64,000 bases of DNA from Chitinophaga sp. XS-30 (lineage in GTDB: Bacteria; Bacteroidota; Bacteroidia; Chitinophagales; Chitinophagaceae), in NCBI RefSeq assembly GCF_008086345.1, contig NZ_CP043006.1:3656032-3720031 (forward strand), given 5' to 3'. Shown here in pieces: positions 53,324 to 63,041 of the stretch; positions within the stretch are counted from its first letter, which is position 1; each line of letters opens with the position of its first letter. Below the pieces are notes generated by a model, which worked only from the letters and a program-made list of their open reading frames with translations, did no database searches and was not told the DNA's origin. A program made the translations under genes and the position numbers.

Positions 53324-56300
53324 CTATTTGAATGTCACGTTGACGCCTACGGTGTAGGTTTTCATCATCGGGTAGGCCATCCCGTTGCCGGCGCCGCTGG
53401 CCAGCTCCGGGTCTGCCCCTTCGATCACTTCCGGATCAAGCGTTTTCACGTTCCGGTACATGGGGCTCCAGGTCCAGAGGTTTTGCCCGGTCACATAAAT
53501 ACGGGCATTGGCGATGCCTGCTTTTTCCACCCAGGAGCCGGGAAGGGTGTAACCGAGACTGAGGTTTTTCAGCCGGATGTATGCAACGTTCTGCAGGTAT
53601 TTGCTTTGCGGCACTCTCAGCTGCGCACGGGAGTTGAGCGCCGTATAGCCGCGCAGGCGGGGGAAGTAGGTGTCCGGGTTCTCTTCCGACCAGATGTTGT
53701 TGACCACATCTTCAGGATGCCAGCTATATGGACGGTTAAAGGCGCCCCAGAAGAGCGAGTTGTCGGTTCCCGGCCAGAAATCACGCTTGCCTACACCCTG
53801 TACGAAGAGCGAGAAGAAAATGCCTTTCCATTCCATGTTGGAGGTGAAACCGTAAGTGTAGCGCGGTTGCGTATTGCCGATGATCGCCCTGTCTCCCGGA
53901 TCGGAGAGCGAGCCGGCGCCTTCGTTGATCTTTTTGTCGCCGTTCAGGTCCTTGAACTTGATATCGCCGGGCAAGGGCCTGTTGGCGGCGGATACACGGA
54001 TAAAGCTCTGGTCGATGCCGCGGTTATTCACCTCGTCCATATCCCGGTAATAGCCATCATTCACAAAACCCCAGACATCGCCTACCGTCATGCCTTCATA
54101 ATAGGTATTGATGAGGCCGAGCGGATTGTTGAAGCGGGTGATGGTGCTTTTGTTGTCAGACAGTACGAAACGTACATCGTAGGAGAAAGGTTGTGTTCCT
54201 TTGGTACGGTCTTTCCAGCCGATGGAAAGCTCCCAGCCTTTGGTTTCCAGGTCTGCATAGTTGCCCTTAGGCTCACTCGCGCCGAATACGGAAGGGAGGG
54301 GCAAGCCGGTGGTGAACATGTCGGTCGTCTTGCGGGTGTACCAGTCGAATGTAGCATTCAGGCGATTGTTCAGGAAAGCGATATCTGTACCAAAGTTCAG
54401 TGTGGTGGCTTTTTCCCAGGTCAGCCCATCGGGTACAACGCCCGGTTGCTGCGTATAATCCGGCCGGATGCCGTTCAGCACACGCGCCAGCTGGGCTACG
54501 GACATGGTTTCAAGGAACTGGTAGGGAGAGATGTTGCCGTTCCCGAGGGTACCGTAAGAAGCGCGCAGTTTGAAATCGCTGATGGTATTCACCGGCAGCG
54601 TCCAGAATTTTTCACGGGACACGCGCCAGCCTGCTGAAGCGGAAGGGAAGAAGCCCCATTGCTGGTTTTGCGGGAACTTGGAAGTTCCGTCATACCGGCC
54701 GTTCACTTCGAACAGGTAACGTTCATCAAAGATATAGTTCAGGCGGAAGAAGCCGCCGATCGTTCTCCACTCACTGCCGCCGCCGCGCAGGATGAAGTTC
54801 ATGCCGTTCATCAGCGAGAAATCCGGCAGGGCATTATTGAGCAGGCCATCTCTTTGCATATACCGGCTTTTCAATAAGGAATGCTCATAGTTGTAGCCGA
54901 TCATGCCTTTGAAATAGTGCCTGTTAAAGGTCTTTTCGTAGTCGGCATAGATATTCGCAGCGATATAGCTGGTCTTGCCATCGTCTTCGTTCATTTTGCT
55001 TTCCCCGCGTTCCAGCATGACGTCCGGTCTTTTGCTGTAGGGAACCGGGGTGTACAGGCGGGTTTCCACGTTGTTCTGGCGGGATAGGGTAAGGTCGCCA
55101 TTCACATGCATCTTGTTCTCGAAGAAGCTGGCGGTAAACCGGGAAGTGTTCCGGATCAGTTGCCTGGATTCTTCGGAGTAGTTGTTGCCGGAAATGAAGC
55201 TGCCGAAAACGATCGCCGCATTTTCTGTGAGGGTGCCGTCAGGATTGCGGAGCATGGCAACGGGAAATGCTTCGTCCGAAATCCTTCTCCAGACGGGCGT
55301 GTTGCCCGGGTGGTTGAGGATGGGGAAGAAGTAGTCCATTTGAGAAAAGAAGAGATCGTTCTCCACCTTCAGCCAGGGGAATGCCTGTACGGAGCCGCGG
55401 GCCCTCAGGTTGTAGGTGGAAAAGTTATCGGGATTGTAGCGGAAAACGCCTTTCTGGGCCATGTAGCGGCCGGAGAGATAATAGTTGACGTTCTTGCTGC
55501 TGCCGGATATGCTCAGGTTGTGCTCGGTAGAAGGATTGGCATCTGCATACAGCTCCTTCATCCAGTCGGTATTACCATAATATACATAGTCCCCGGTAGC
55601 CGGATTGATGTCAACCTTCGGCAGGGAAGGGTCTTCGTCCCGGCGTTTCAGTTCATCCAGGTAATCCAGTGAGAAGGGGAATACAGAATTGGCTTTCTGC
55701 GGATGGGAAGCGTAGTCGTTCCAGGAGGAGAAAGCTTCATCAAAGTGTTTGGCCCATTGGTAGCCATTGGTGACCAGTTTGGGTTTGATGGTGCGTTCGT
55801 TGAGAGATACGCTGCCGGAATAATTTACGGTGGTTTTGTCTTTTACGGGATTTTTGGTGGTGATGAGTACCACGCCGAAAGTGCCCCGGGAGCCGTAGAT
55901 GGCCGCTGCTGCGGCATCTTTCAGCACGGTCACGCTTTCAATGTCGTTAGGATTGATGAGATTGGGATCTCCCGGCACGCCATCTATCAATATCAATGCG
56001 CTGCCGCCGGCGCCGATGGAAGTGGTGCCGCGAACGTTGTAGGTGGCGCCGCGAATGGGTTTGCCATCGGTCATGCGGATGTTGAGGTTAGGGATCACGC
56101 CCTGCAGGCCGCGGGTAACATTGGTCAGCGGCCTGTTCTCAAACACTTCGCTGCCCACCTGGTCTACCGCGCCGGTGAGATTGATCTTCTTCTGGGTCCC
56201 GTAACCTACTACAACCAGTCCTTCCAGGTCCTTGGCGGCAGGGGTGAGTTGCACATTAATGGTGTTGCGGTTTCCGGCAACAATTTCCTGTTCGGCAAAG

Positions 56301-56554
56301 CCGATGAAAGAAAATACCAGCACAGATTGTTCCCCGGGGATGGTCAGCTGATAACGGCCGTTTTCGCCGGTGGTGATGCCGGTATTACTGCCTTTGATCC
56401 GCACATTGACGCCGATAAGGACTTCGCCCTTGTCATTCGTCACCGTTCCGCGTACTGTTCGTTGCGTCTGTCCGTTCATAACTCCGGGCAGTACCAGCAG
56501 CAAAAGGCCCAGCATGTACCTGCGGCACATGGTAGTGAAGCTTTGATTGCTCAT
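53324..56554 (-). CDS. SusC/RagA-family TonB-dependent transporter (no STN domain)
   Basis: The frame is open from 56587; the ATG at 56554 is preferred because it gives MSNQSFTTMCRRYMLGLLLLVLPGVMNGQ, a normal signal peptide, and about 1076 residues. A carboxypeptidase-regulatory-like domain (VRGTVTNDKGEVLIGVNV) follows, then the plug with GLVVVGYGTQKK and IESVTVLKDAAAAAIYG, and the barrel ending VGVNVTFK. It imports the substrate presented by SusD, driven by TonB. Lack of an STN domain means that it is not linked to FecI/FecR signalling. Confidence 0.94.
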   Translation of the reverse strand: MSNQSFTTMCRRYMLGLLLLVLPGVMNGQTQRTVRGTVTNDKGEVLIGVNVRIKGSNTGITTGENGRYQLTIPGEQSVLVFSFIGFAEQEIVAGNRNTINVQLTPAAKDLEGLVVVGYGTQKKINLTGAVDQVGSEVFENRPLTNVTRGLQGVIPNLNIRMTDGKPIRGATYNVRGTTSIGAGGSALILIDGVPGDPNLINPNDIESVTVLKDAAAAAIYGSRGTFGVVLITTKNPVKDKTTVNYSGSVSLNERTIKPKLVTNGYQWAKHFDEAFSSWNDYASHPQKANSVFPFSLDYLDELKRRDEDPSLPKVDINPATGDYVYYGNTDWMKELYADANPSTEHNLSISGSSKNVNYYLSGRYMAQKGVFRYNPDNFSTYNLRARGSVQAFPWLKVENDLFFSQMDYFFPILNHPGNTPVWRRISDEAFPVAMLRNPDGTLTENAAIVFGSFISGNNYSEESRQLIRNTSRFTASFFENKMHVNGDLTLSRQNNVETRLYTPVPYSKRPDVMLERGESKMNEDDGKTSYIAANIYADYEKTFNRHYFKGMIGYNYEHSLLKSRYMQRDGLLNNALPDFSLMNGMNFILRGGGSEWRTIGGFFRLNYIFDERYLFEVNGRYDGTSKFPQNQQWGFFPSASAGWRVSREKFWTLPVNTISDFKLRASYGTLGNGNISPYQFLETMSVAQLARVLNGIRPDYTQQPGVVPDGLTWEKATTLNFGTDIAFLNNRLNATFDWYTRKTTDMFTTGLPLPSVFGASEPKGNYADLETKGWELSIGWKDRTKGTQPFSYDVRFVLSDNKSTITRFNNPLGLINTYYEGMTVGDVWGFVNDGYYRDMDEVNNRGIDQSFIRVSAANRPLPGDIKFKDLNGDKKINEGAGSLSDPGDRAIIGNTQPRYTYGFTSNMEWKGIFFSLFVQGVGKRDFWPGTDNSLFWGAFNRPYSWHPEDVVNNIWSEENPDTYFPRLRGYTALNSRAQLRVPQSKYLQNVAYIRLKNLSLGYTLPGSWVEKAGIANARIYVTGQNLWTWSPMYRNVKTLDPEVIEGADPELASGAGNGMAYPMMKTYTVGVNVTFK

Positions 56555-56677
56555 GTTTGATAGTGTTTTTTTTGGTTTTACATTCATCAGTTTGAATAAA
56601 TAAGTGGTGCGATAACTGATGGTTCATATCAGTCGTGGAATCTGAGCTGCTGTGGAATCTTTAAATACTTTCTTCAA

Positions 56678-56708
56678 TAAAAGTAGAAATTAAACTTAAT
56701 TAAACAAA
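56678..56708 (-). promoter_or_regulatory. candidate promoter of the polyol-type operon
   Basis: On the minus strand TTTG (56708-56705), 19 bases, TACTTTTA (56685-56678), a 7/8 match to TAnnTTTG with exact spacing. It would give a leader of about 115 bases. The 347-base AT-rich gap 56555-56901 also must hold the DeoR gene promoter; TAAATTTG at 56855-56862 is the best -7 box on the plus strand. No gene lies in the gap. Confidence 0.5.
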
Positions 56709-56901
56709 ATTAAATTAAAGTTAAGCAATTGTTAAACCAATATTAAGCGAATGAAAAGAATCGAAAACACTTGAAAATAAAAGAAAGACAGCTGGTTAGC
56801 GGAAATTTAATATTGCGCCCAGGCTTTATTGCATGATATGTTTATATTATTTATTAAATTTGATGAAAGCTATTTTAAGTTAAATAAGATCGGTAGTTCA
56901 A

Positions 56902-57666
56902 ATGAATATTACAGACAGACATCAGCTGATCTTGCAGAAACTGCAGGAAAACGGGCGGGTAGACATCCAGGAATTGAGTGATTCGCTGCAGGTTTCCGGG
57001 GTAACCATCAGAAAGGACCTGAAGTTGCTGGAGGAGAAAAAGCTGCTGTACCGTACCAAAGGCGGCGGCTCCACCCAGAACCCTTACACTATTGAGCGGC
57101 CTATCAACGAGAAAGAGTTTATTAAAACGGAGGAGAAAAAGAAGATTGCGAAAGCGGCCGAAACCCTGATCGGGCAGAACGATTCCATCATTATCGGGTC
57201 AGGGACCACGGTTTTTGAGCTGACGCGGTTTATTCATCCCGCCAAGCATCTCACCGTCATTACCCCGGCGTTGAAGGTGGCGATAGAGTTATGCAACCGC
57301 CCATTTGTGGATGTATTGCAGATCGGCGGCCTTATTCACCAAAGCTCTTCTTCCGCTGCGGGTTCTTTTGCCGAGCGGCTGCTGGACGACATTTCCTGTG
57401 GGGTGCTGTTTGTGGGTGTGGACGGGATAGACCCTGAATTCGGGTTGTCGATCACGAACCTGGCGGAAGCCAGCCTGAATATGAAAATGATCAGCCTGGC
57501 GCAGACGGTGGTGGTGATGGCGGACAGTTCGAAGTTTGACCGGCGGGGGATCGGACGGATCTGCAGCCTGGAACAGGTGGATTATATCATTACGGATAAC
57601 CTGGTAGCCGCGGATACGGTGCGGATGTTGACCGAACGGGGGGTAAAGGTGATCGTTGCGGAGTAA
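56902..57666 (+). CDS. DeoR-family transcriptional regulator
   Basis: This 254-residue protein has an N-terminal DeoR helix-turn-helix (RVDIQELSDSLQVSGVTIRKDLKLLEE, about residues 19-45) and a sugar-binding DeoRC domain with IIGSGTTVFELTRFI, GVDGIDPEFGL and MADSSKFDRRG. DeoR regulators repress carbohydrate operons and respond to phosphorylated sugars. Its divergent position to the long operon that encodes two FGGY kinases makes that operon the probable target, with a kinase product as inducer. Confidence 0.92.
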   Translation: MNITDRHQLILQKLQENGRVDIQELSDSLQVSGVTIRKDLKLLEEKKLLYRTKGGGSTQNPYTIERPINEKEFIKTEEKKKIAKAAETLIGQNDSIIIGSGTTVFELTRFIHPAKHLTVITPALKVAIELCNRPFVDVLQIGGLIHQSSSSAAGSFAERLLDDISCGVLFVGVDGIDPEFGLSITNLAEASLNMKMISLAQTVVVMADSSKFDRRGIGRICSLEQVDYIITDNLVAADTVRMLTERGVKVIVAE

Positions 57667-57771
57667 GATATGCCAATGTTCATTCGGTAGTAACATCATA
57701 TATTAAGTCTGTTTTAACAACATCACAACAAGTATTTTTTTACCTACCTTGTGGGGGTTCGAACAGATTAT

Positions 57772-58344
57772 ATGTCTTCGTTAATGAACGTCCAGGAACT
57801 GCAGCGCCGCATCGCGTTATATGATGATGAGCCGGCTTACCGGGAGTTGTTCGGGAAATTCTACAGACCGCTGACACAGTTTGCGTGTGCTTTTACCCGT
57901 TCTCCCGAGATGGCTGAAGAGATCGTATCTGATGTATTCATCAACATCTGGGAGCGTCGCCGCCACCTGGAAGAAATCAGCAACCTGAAGGTTTATCTCT
58001 ATGTCTGCACCCGGAATACTGCCCTGAAATACCTCCTCAAACAACAAAAAAAGGTAGCCATTGCCATAGACGAGCTCAATGTGGAGCTGGAAAGTCAATA
58101 TAACAACCCCGAGCAAAGCATGATAACGGCGGAACTGCAGGCCCGCCTGCAGGAGGCGATCCAGTCTTTGCCACCTCGCTGCAAACTGGTATTCAAACTG
58201 ATCCGGGAAGACGGGCTTCGCTATAAGGAAGTGGCCGCTATCCTGAATATTTCTGTAAAAACCATCGATAACCAGCTGGCTATTGCCCTACAGAAAATCG
58301 GCAAGGCAGTGAATGTTGACCTGAAAAAAACGGTCCGGCCCTAA
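57772..58344 (+). CDS. ECF (FecI-type) sigma factor
   Basis: The ATG at 57772 gives a 190-residue protein; the upstream in-frame GTG at 57751 is not needed. Region 2 (EEIVSDVFINIWERRRHL) and region 4 (YKEVAAILNISVKTIDNQLAIAL) are intact. It belongs to the Bacteroidota family of SusC/SusD-linked sigma factors. A FecR gene follows after 78 bases and then SusC with STN domain. It lies 105 bases after the DeoR gene but belongs to the following locus. Confidence 0.92.
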   Translation: MSSLMNVQELQRRIALYDDEPAYRELFGKFYRPLTQFACAFTRSPEMAEEIVSDVFINIWERRRHLEEISNLKVYLYVCTRNTALKYLLKQQKKVAIAIDELNVELESQYNNPEQSMITAELQARLQEAIQSLPPRCKLVFKLIREDGLRYKEVAAILNISVKTIDNQLAIALQKIGKAVNVDLKKTVRP

Positions 58345-58422
58345 GTTTCCCAAATTTTTTTCTGCCGCTTGGTAGATTCTCCCGCAAATCATCTCCTTAT
58401 AAGTATCAACTACGTACACGTT

Positions 58423-59535
58423 ATGGCATCTGCAGCACGTATATGGGAACTAATAGCCAGAAAACTCGCCGGTGAGGCCTCTTCAGAAGAACTGAAGGAG
58501 CTGGAGCAGCTTCTGCGCGCCCATCCTGAACTTCATTTTCCTATCCAGGCACTTGATGAGTTGTGGCAGGGCGAACTGCCGGAAACAGACCCGGAGCAGA
58601 TAGAGAACAGTTACAAGAAGCATATCAGGCGCATGCAGGAGCGGGGAATGCCCGAAGCGGGCTTGCCGGCTGCCGCTGTGCCGGAGGAGGAGGATTATCT
58701 GTTGAAAGGCTCCCGGAAAAGCGTTGCCCGCCGCTATATAACCTGGGCTGTAGCCGCAGGGGTGTTGCTCGTTTCTGTTACCTGGTTCTTTTTTGAGCGG
58801 CCTCAGGGTGACCGCAAAGCTGTTTTTAGTGAAGTCGCAACACAATATGGCTCAAAAACATACGTGCAGTTGCCGGACGGGACCAGTGTATGGCTGAACG
58901 CCGGCAGCAAGCTCACGTACAACAAGGAGTTTGATCTAGAGAAGCGGGAGGTAACGCTTACCGGAGAGGGTTTTTTTGATGTGGTGCGGGATGCCGAGCG
59001 GCCTTTCATTATCCATACCGCCAAAATGGACGTTAAGGTATTAGGCACGCGGTTCAACCTGAAGGCGTACCTGGATGACAGAACTTCGGAAGCCGCGCTG
59101 ATACAGGGAAGTATTGAAGTGTCGCTGAAAGACCGGCCGGAAGAGCGGATCCGCCTCAAGCCAAACGAAAAGATCGTGGTAGTGCATGACCATTCTCCGT
59201 CATCAACCAATCTGCATAACAACACACAACCAACCGGCGGCGATCTGGAGCCGCTGGTTTCCATCCGCAATCTCACCTTGCAGGACAGCGCTATTCTCGA
59301 AACTTCCTGGATGAACGACGTCCTCGTTTTCCAGGACGAATCTTTTCGGGAACTGGCCTCGAAGCTGGAAAGATGGTATAACGTACGCGTCCGGTTTACT
59401 GACAGCTCCATAGCGGAATTGCGCTTTACCGGCGTCTTCCGGGGAGAGCCCATTGAACAGGTGATGCGCGCGCTCAACATCACGGCATCCTTTCAATACA
59501 GGTTTGAGGAAAGCACGATTATTATTTCACGTTAA
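58423..59535 (+). CDS. FecR-type anti-sigma factor
   Basis: The ATG at 58423 gives MASAARIWELIARKLAGEASSEELKELE; the longer frame from 58369 is less likely. The 370-residue protein has a cytoplasmic N-terminal domain, a membrane segment (ITWAVAAGVLLVSVTWFFF, about 107-125), the FecR domain with LPDGTSVWLNAGSKL and LTGEGFFDV, and a C-terminal DUF4974-like domain ending FEESTIIISR. It couples STN-domain signals from the downstream SusC to the sigma factor. Confidence 0.92.
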   Translation: MASAARIWELIARKLAGEASSEELKELEQLLRAHPELHFPIQALDELWQGELPETDPEQIENSYKKHIRRMQERGMPEAGLPAAAVPEEEDYLLKGSRKSVARRYITWAVAAGVLLVSVTWFFFERPQGDRKAVFSEVATQYGSKTYVQLPDGTSVWLNAGSKLTYNKEFDLEKREVTLTGEGFFDVVRDAERPFIIHTAKMDVKVLGTRFNLKAYLDDRTSEAALIQGSIEVSLKDRPEERIRLKPNEKIVVVHDHSPSSTNLHNNTQPTGGDLEPLVSIRNLTLQDSAILETSWMNDVLVFQDESFRELASKLERWYNVRVRFTDSSIAELRFTGVFRGEPIEQVMRALNITASFQYRFEESTIIISR

Positions 59536-59622
59536 TGGTTAATTGATCTAAATCGAAATCATATGTCTCCCGTCAATAGCTCGTAGGCAAAAAATAGCGC
59601 CTTCAAAATAGTAAAAACAGGA

Positions 59623-59650
59623 ACGGAGTCCCGTTACAGCGGGACCCCGT
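59623..59650 (+). promoter_or_regulatory. stem-loop between fecR and susC
   Basis: ACGGAGTCCCG (59623-59633) pairs with CGGGACCCCGT (59640-59650) with one mismatch and a 6-base loop. No T run follows. It is in the same place as the hairpin at 9261-9289 in the other locus. Confidence 0.6.
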
Positions 59651-59729
59651 ATGCTGAAAAAGTCTGCGGTATGCGACAACCCTTGCAAAGTTGCTCTACC
59701 AATTATTAAACCTTTTCAACGCTTAAAGT

Positions 59730-62700
59730 ATGAAAAAAAGCAGGATTTTTTCCGGTTCCCCCGGAAAACCTTATCTATTAAAGCTAGTGCTCGTTATGAA
59801 ATTGACTGGTATCCTTCTTTTGGCCGGCCTTTTACATGTTACGGCGGCAGTGCATTCCCAGTCCCGGGTAACCATGCATATAAAATCGGCAGACATCAAA
59901 AAGGTGCTGGCCGCCATTGAAAAGAAAAGCAGTTACCGCTTCCTGTACAATCAAAGCTTGCTGGAATCTTCCCCTAAAGTCAGCGTCTCGGCGGTGGATG
60001 AGGAAGTGTTGACCGTGCTGAACAGGTTGTTGGAGAATACCTCTCTTGCTTACGAAGTGGTAGAGAACAACCTGGTGGTGTTGAAACAGGCGAACAGCAT
60101 TTTTCAGGACAAAAGGGTGAAAGGCCGCGTTACGGATGAATCCGGTGTACCTGTTCCCGGTGTAGCCATACGTATAAAAGGTACAACAAACGGCACCGTT
60201 ACGGATGGTGATGGCAATTTTGACCTGATCGTACCGGAAGACGCGGTGCTCATGCTTTCTTCCCTGGGCTTTGCTTCGCGGGAGATCGCGGTAGGGGAGC
60301 AAACGACGATCCATGTAACGCTGACGGCTTCCAATACCCAGCTGGAGCAGGTGGTCGTAGTCGGTTACGGAACCCTGCGCAGAAGCCAGGTTGTGGGCTC
60401 CGTAGCAAAGATCGACGGGAAAGAGCTGGCCCGGCAGCCGGTATTGACGGCTGCGCAAGGTTTGCAGGGCAAGGCGTCCGGCATCCAGGTAATATCATCC
60501 GGCGCCCCGGGCAGCCAGCCCCAGGTGAGGATAAGAGGCACCAATACCGTTTCCGGTGATGCCAACCCGGTGTACGTAGTGGATGGCGTGATAACAGACA
60601 ATATCACAGGGATCAATAATGCAGACATCGAGTCTATCGAAGTATTGAAAGATGCTGCGTCACAAGCCATCTATGGATCGAGAGCGGCCAACGGCGTTGT
60701 GCTGATCACCACTAAAAAGGGCCGGTTGGGTAAAATGAAAATCGATTTTAATTCTTATGTTGGATTGAAGTCAATGACCTCGAAAGTAAAGATGGCTGAT
60801 GCGCAGACCTATGCGCAATATACTAATGAAGCAAGAGGATATGACAACCAGCCCCCGATGTTCGGTCTGGATACATTGCAGTATAACACCGATTGGTTTG
60901 ACGAGGCCACCCGTAACGGGATGATCCAGAATTACAGTCTTTCGTTGAGCGGCGGTACGGAGAAGACCAGCTACTATTTCAGTACGGGATATTTTAACGA
61001 TGAGGGGATCGTAAGGAACGAGAACTTTGAAAGAGTAAATTTCCGCCTGAACAATAGTTATAAAATAGCGCCTTTTCTTGAATTTGGCCATAATATCAAT
61101 TTCAGCATTACCCGGTCTAATGACAAGCCCAACCCGTTCAATGATGCCTACCGGAATGCTCCGACCACGCCGGTGAGATTTCCGGATGGCGATTATGGGT
61201 TGCTGGTAGGCCTGAGTGTGGGAAACCCCGTCAAGGCAAATGAACTGGTTGACAATACCAACAAAGGCACCAGACTGCAGGGGGACGTGTACACGATCAT
61301 CAGGCCGGTTGAGCACCTTTCCCTGAGAAGCAGCTTCAGCTTCAACAGGAATAATTACGATATACTCAATTACAGCTATGCCTATACGCCCGTCCATACA
61401 AATGATGACAGATTGTCTTCCCTGTCCGTAGAAAACGGGAACTCATTTTACTACAACCTGGATAATAATGCCACTTACAATCGCACATTCAGCAACATCC
61501 ATGAAGTGATCGCCACGGCCGGATATTCTGCCGAGCGTACCAAAGGGTTTCAATTGAGAGCAACCGGTGATAATGTGCCAGCAGCTTCTAACCTCTGGTA
61601 CCTGGCTTATGCTGATCCCGGCTCGCTGGAAATTCCGGTCAATCGGGGATCATTGGTAAACCGGGCCAGCTTGTACGGAAGGCTGACCTATACGTTTGAC
61701 AAACGCTACAACTTCAGCGGGGTGTTGCGGCGCGATGGTTCCAGCAATTTTCCGGCGAATAACAAATGGGGGACTTTTTATTCAGCAGGCGCTTCATGGG
61801 TAATTTCGCAGGAGCGGTTCATGGCAGATCAGCGCATATTTGATGAGCTCCGGCTGAGGGTTGGTTATGGGAAACTGGGTAACGACAGGGTGCCGGGTGG
61901 TTCTCTTTCCAACGTCAATCCCGTATCGCAGGCCGGCAATTACTGGTTTGGCGGCGGCGGTTACGATATCGTTCCGGGTATTACCATCAACCAGTTGAGG
62001 GATGCCCAGGTGTCCTGGGAGGAAACAAAAGGAGTGGATGCAGGGCTGGAATTCAGCGTGCTGCGGCGAAGACTGTCAGTAGAAGCCACCTATTACAACA
62101 AGGTATCGAATGTGTACATCCCGGTGACCCTCGTGGCGCTGGCAGGTGATAATGACAACTCGGTATATTCCAGGGCTGCGGATGTAAGCAACAAGGGCGT
62201 TGAACTAAATCTGAACTGGAAGGACAAGGTGAATGGGCACTTTAGCTATTTTGCCGGTTTCAATATTACTTTCAACAGGAACAATGTGGAAAATGTAAAA
62301 GGGGCTTTGCAGTTGAGAGGAGGGAGCCTTAGCAATGGAGAAATTGTGACCTATACCGTACCCGGCCGCGAAATAGGCAGCTTCTGGGTGTATGAAGTGG
62401 CGGGCATCTTTAAAACGCAGGAGGAAGTAGACGCAACCGCAGCCAAAATAACCGGCAGTAAACCGGGCGATTTCATTTACACTGATGTAAACAAGGATGG
62501 TATGATCACTGACCTCGACCGGGTATTTGTGGGGTCTTACCAGCCGAAAACCTATTTCGGGTTGAATGCAGGCTTCACCTGGAAGAACCTGGATCTCAGC
62601 ATCGATTGCTATGGTAATTACGGCAACAAAATATACAACGGCAAAAAAGCGGTCCGCATCGGTAATGACAACATAGAACTTGCCCGGGCAGAGGGGAGAT

Positions 62701-63029
62701 GGACGCCTGATAACATCAATGCCACTGTGCCCCGTGCATCCAATACTATTCCCAAACCATCCACTTATTATGTGGAATCAGGAGATTTCTTCCGGATCAA
62801 CAATATCACGACAGGGTACAATATTCCGTCCCGCAACTGGAATATCGGGATCACCTCGCTGAGGATATTCGCCTCAACACAAAACCCGGTGATATTTAAA
62901 CAGTTCAGCGGGTTTACTCCCGAGCTGCCGGGCCTTTCCGGGAGCAATAACGGTATCCACTCAGGTATAGAATTGGGTATCTACCCGGTTTCCACTACGT
63001 ACATGTTTGGTATCAATGCTTCATTCTAA
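59730..63029 (+). CDS. SusC/RagA-family TonB-dependent transporter with STN signalling domain
   Basis: This 1099-residue protein starts MKKSRIFSGSPGKPYL, has a signal segment (LTGILLLAGLLHVTAAVHSQ), then an STN domain (VTMHIKSADIKKVLAAIEK, about 46-115), the carboxypeptidase-like domain (VKGRVTDESGVPVPGVAI), the plug with EQVVVVGYGTLRR and NADIESIEVLKDAASQAIYG, and a barrel ending MFGINASF. With the FecI and FecR genes upstream it forms a full signalling locus. The SusD gene follows 12 bases later. Confidence 0.95.
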   Translation: MKKSRIFSGSPGKPYLLKLVLVMKLTGILLLAGLLHVTAAVHSQSRVTMHIKSADIKKVLAAIEKKSSYRFLYNQSLLESSPKVSVSAVDEEVLTVLNRLLENTSLAYEVVENNLVVLKQANSIFQDKRVKGRVTDESGVPVPGVAIRIKGTTNGTVTDGDGNFDLIVPEDAVLMLSSLGFASREIAVGEQTTIHVTLTASNTQLEQVVVVGYGTLRRSQVVGSVAKIDGKELARQPVLTAAQGLQGKASGIQVISSGAPGSQPQVRIRGTNTVSGDANPVYVVDGVITDNITGINNADIESIEVLKDAASQAIYGSRAANGVVLITTKKGRLGKMKIDFNSYVGLKSMTSKVKMADAQTYAQYTNEARGYDNQPPMFGLDTLQYNTDWFDEATRNGMIQNYSLSLSGGTEKTSYYFSTGYFNDEGIVRNENFERVNFRLNNSYKIAPFLEFGHNINFSITRSNDKPNPFNDAYRNAPTTPVRFPDGDYGLLVGLSVGNPVKANELVDNTNKGTRLQGDVYTIIRPVEHLSLRSSFSFNRNNYDILNYSYAYTPVHTNDDRLSSLSVENGNSFYYNLDNNATYNRTFSNIHEVIATAGYSAERTKGFQLRATGDNVPAASNLWYLAYADPGSLEIPVNRGSLVNRASLYGRLTYTFDKRYNFSGVLRRDGSSNFPANNKWGTFYSAGASWVISQERFMADQRIFDELRLRVGYGKLGNDRVPGGSLSNVNPVSQAGNYWFGGGGYDIVPGITINQLRDAQVSWEETKGVDAGLEFSVLRRRLSVEATYYNKVSNVYIPVTLVALAGDNDNSVYSRAADVSNKGVELNLNWKDKVNGHFSYFAGFNITFNRNNVENVKGALQLRGGSLSNGEIVTYTVPGREIGSFWVYEVAGIFKTQEEVDATAAKITGSKPGDFIYTDVNKDGMITDLDRVFVGSYQPKTYFGLNAGFTWKNLDLSIDCYGNYGNKIYNGKKAVRIGNDNIELARAEGRWTPDNINATVPRASNTIPKPSTYYVESGDFFRINNITTGYNIPSRNWNIGITSLRIFASTQNPVIFKQFSGFTPELPGLSGSNNGIHSGIELGIYPVSTTYMFGINASF

Positions 63030-63041
63030 AAACGGAACTTT

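Noticed and set aside
51456..53357. 633-residue plus-strand frame
   Set aside because: It is antisense to a complete SusD gene with lipoprotein signal and family motifs.
59651..59920. 89-residue plus-strand frame at the start of susC
   Set aside because: It is out of frame with the clear SusC start at 59730 and covers the signal peptide region.
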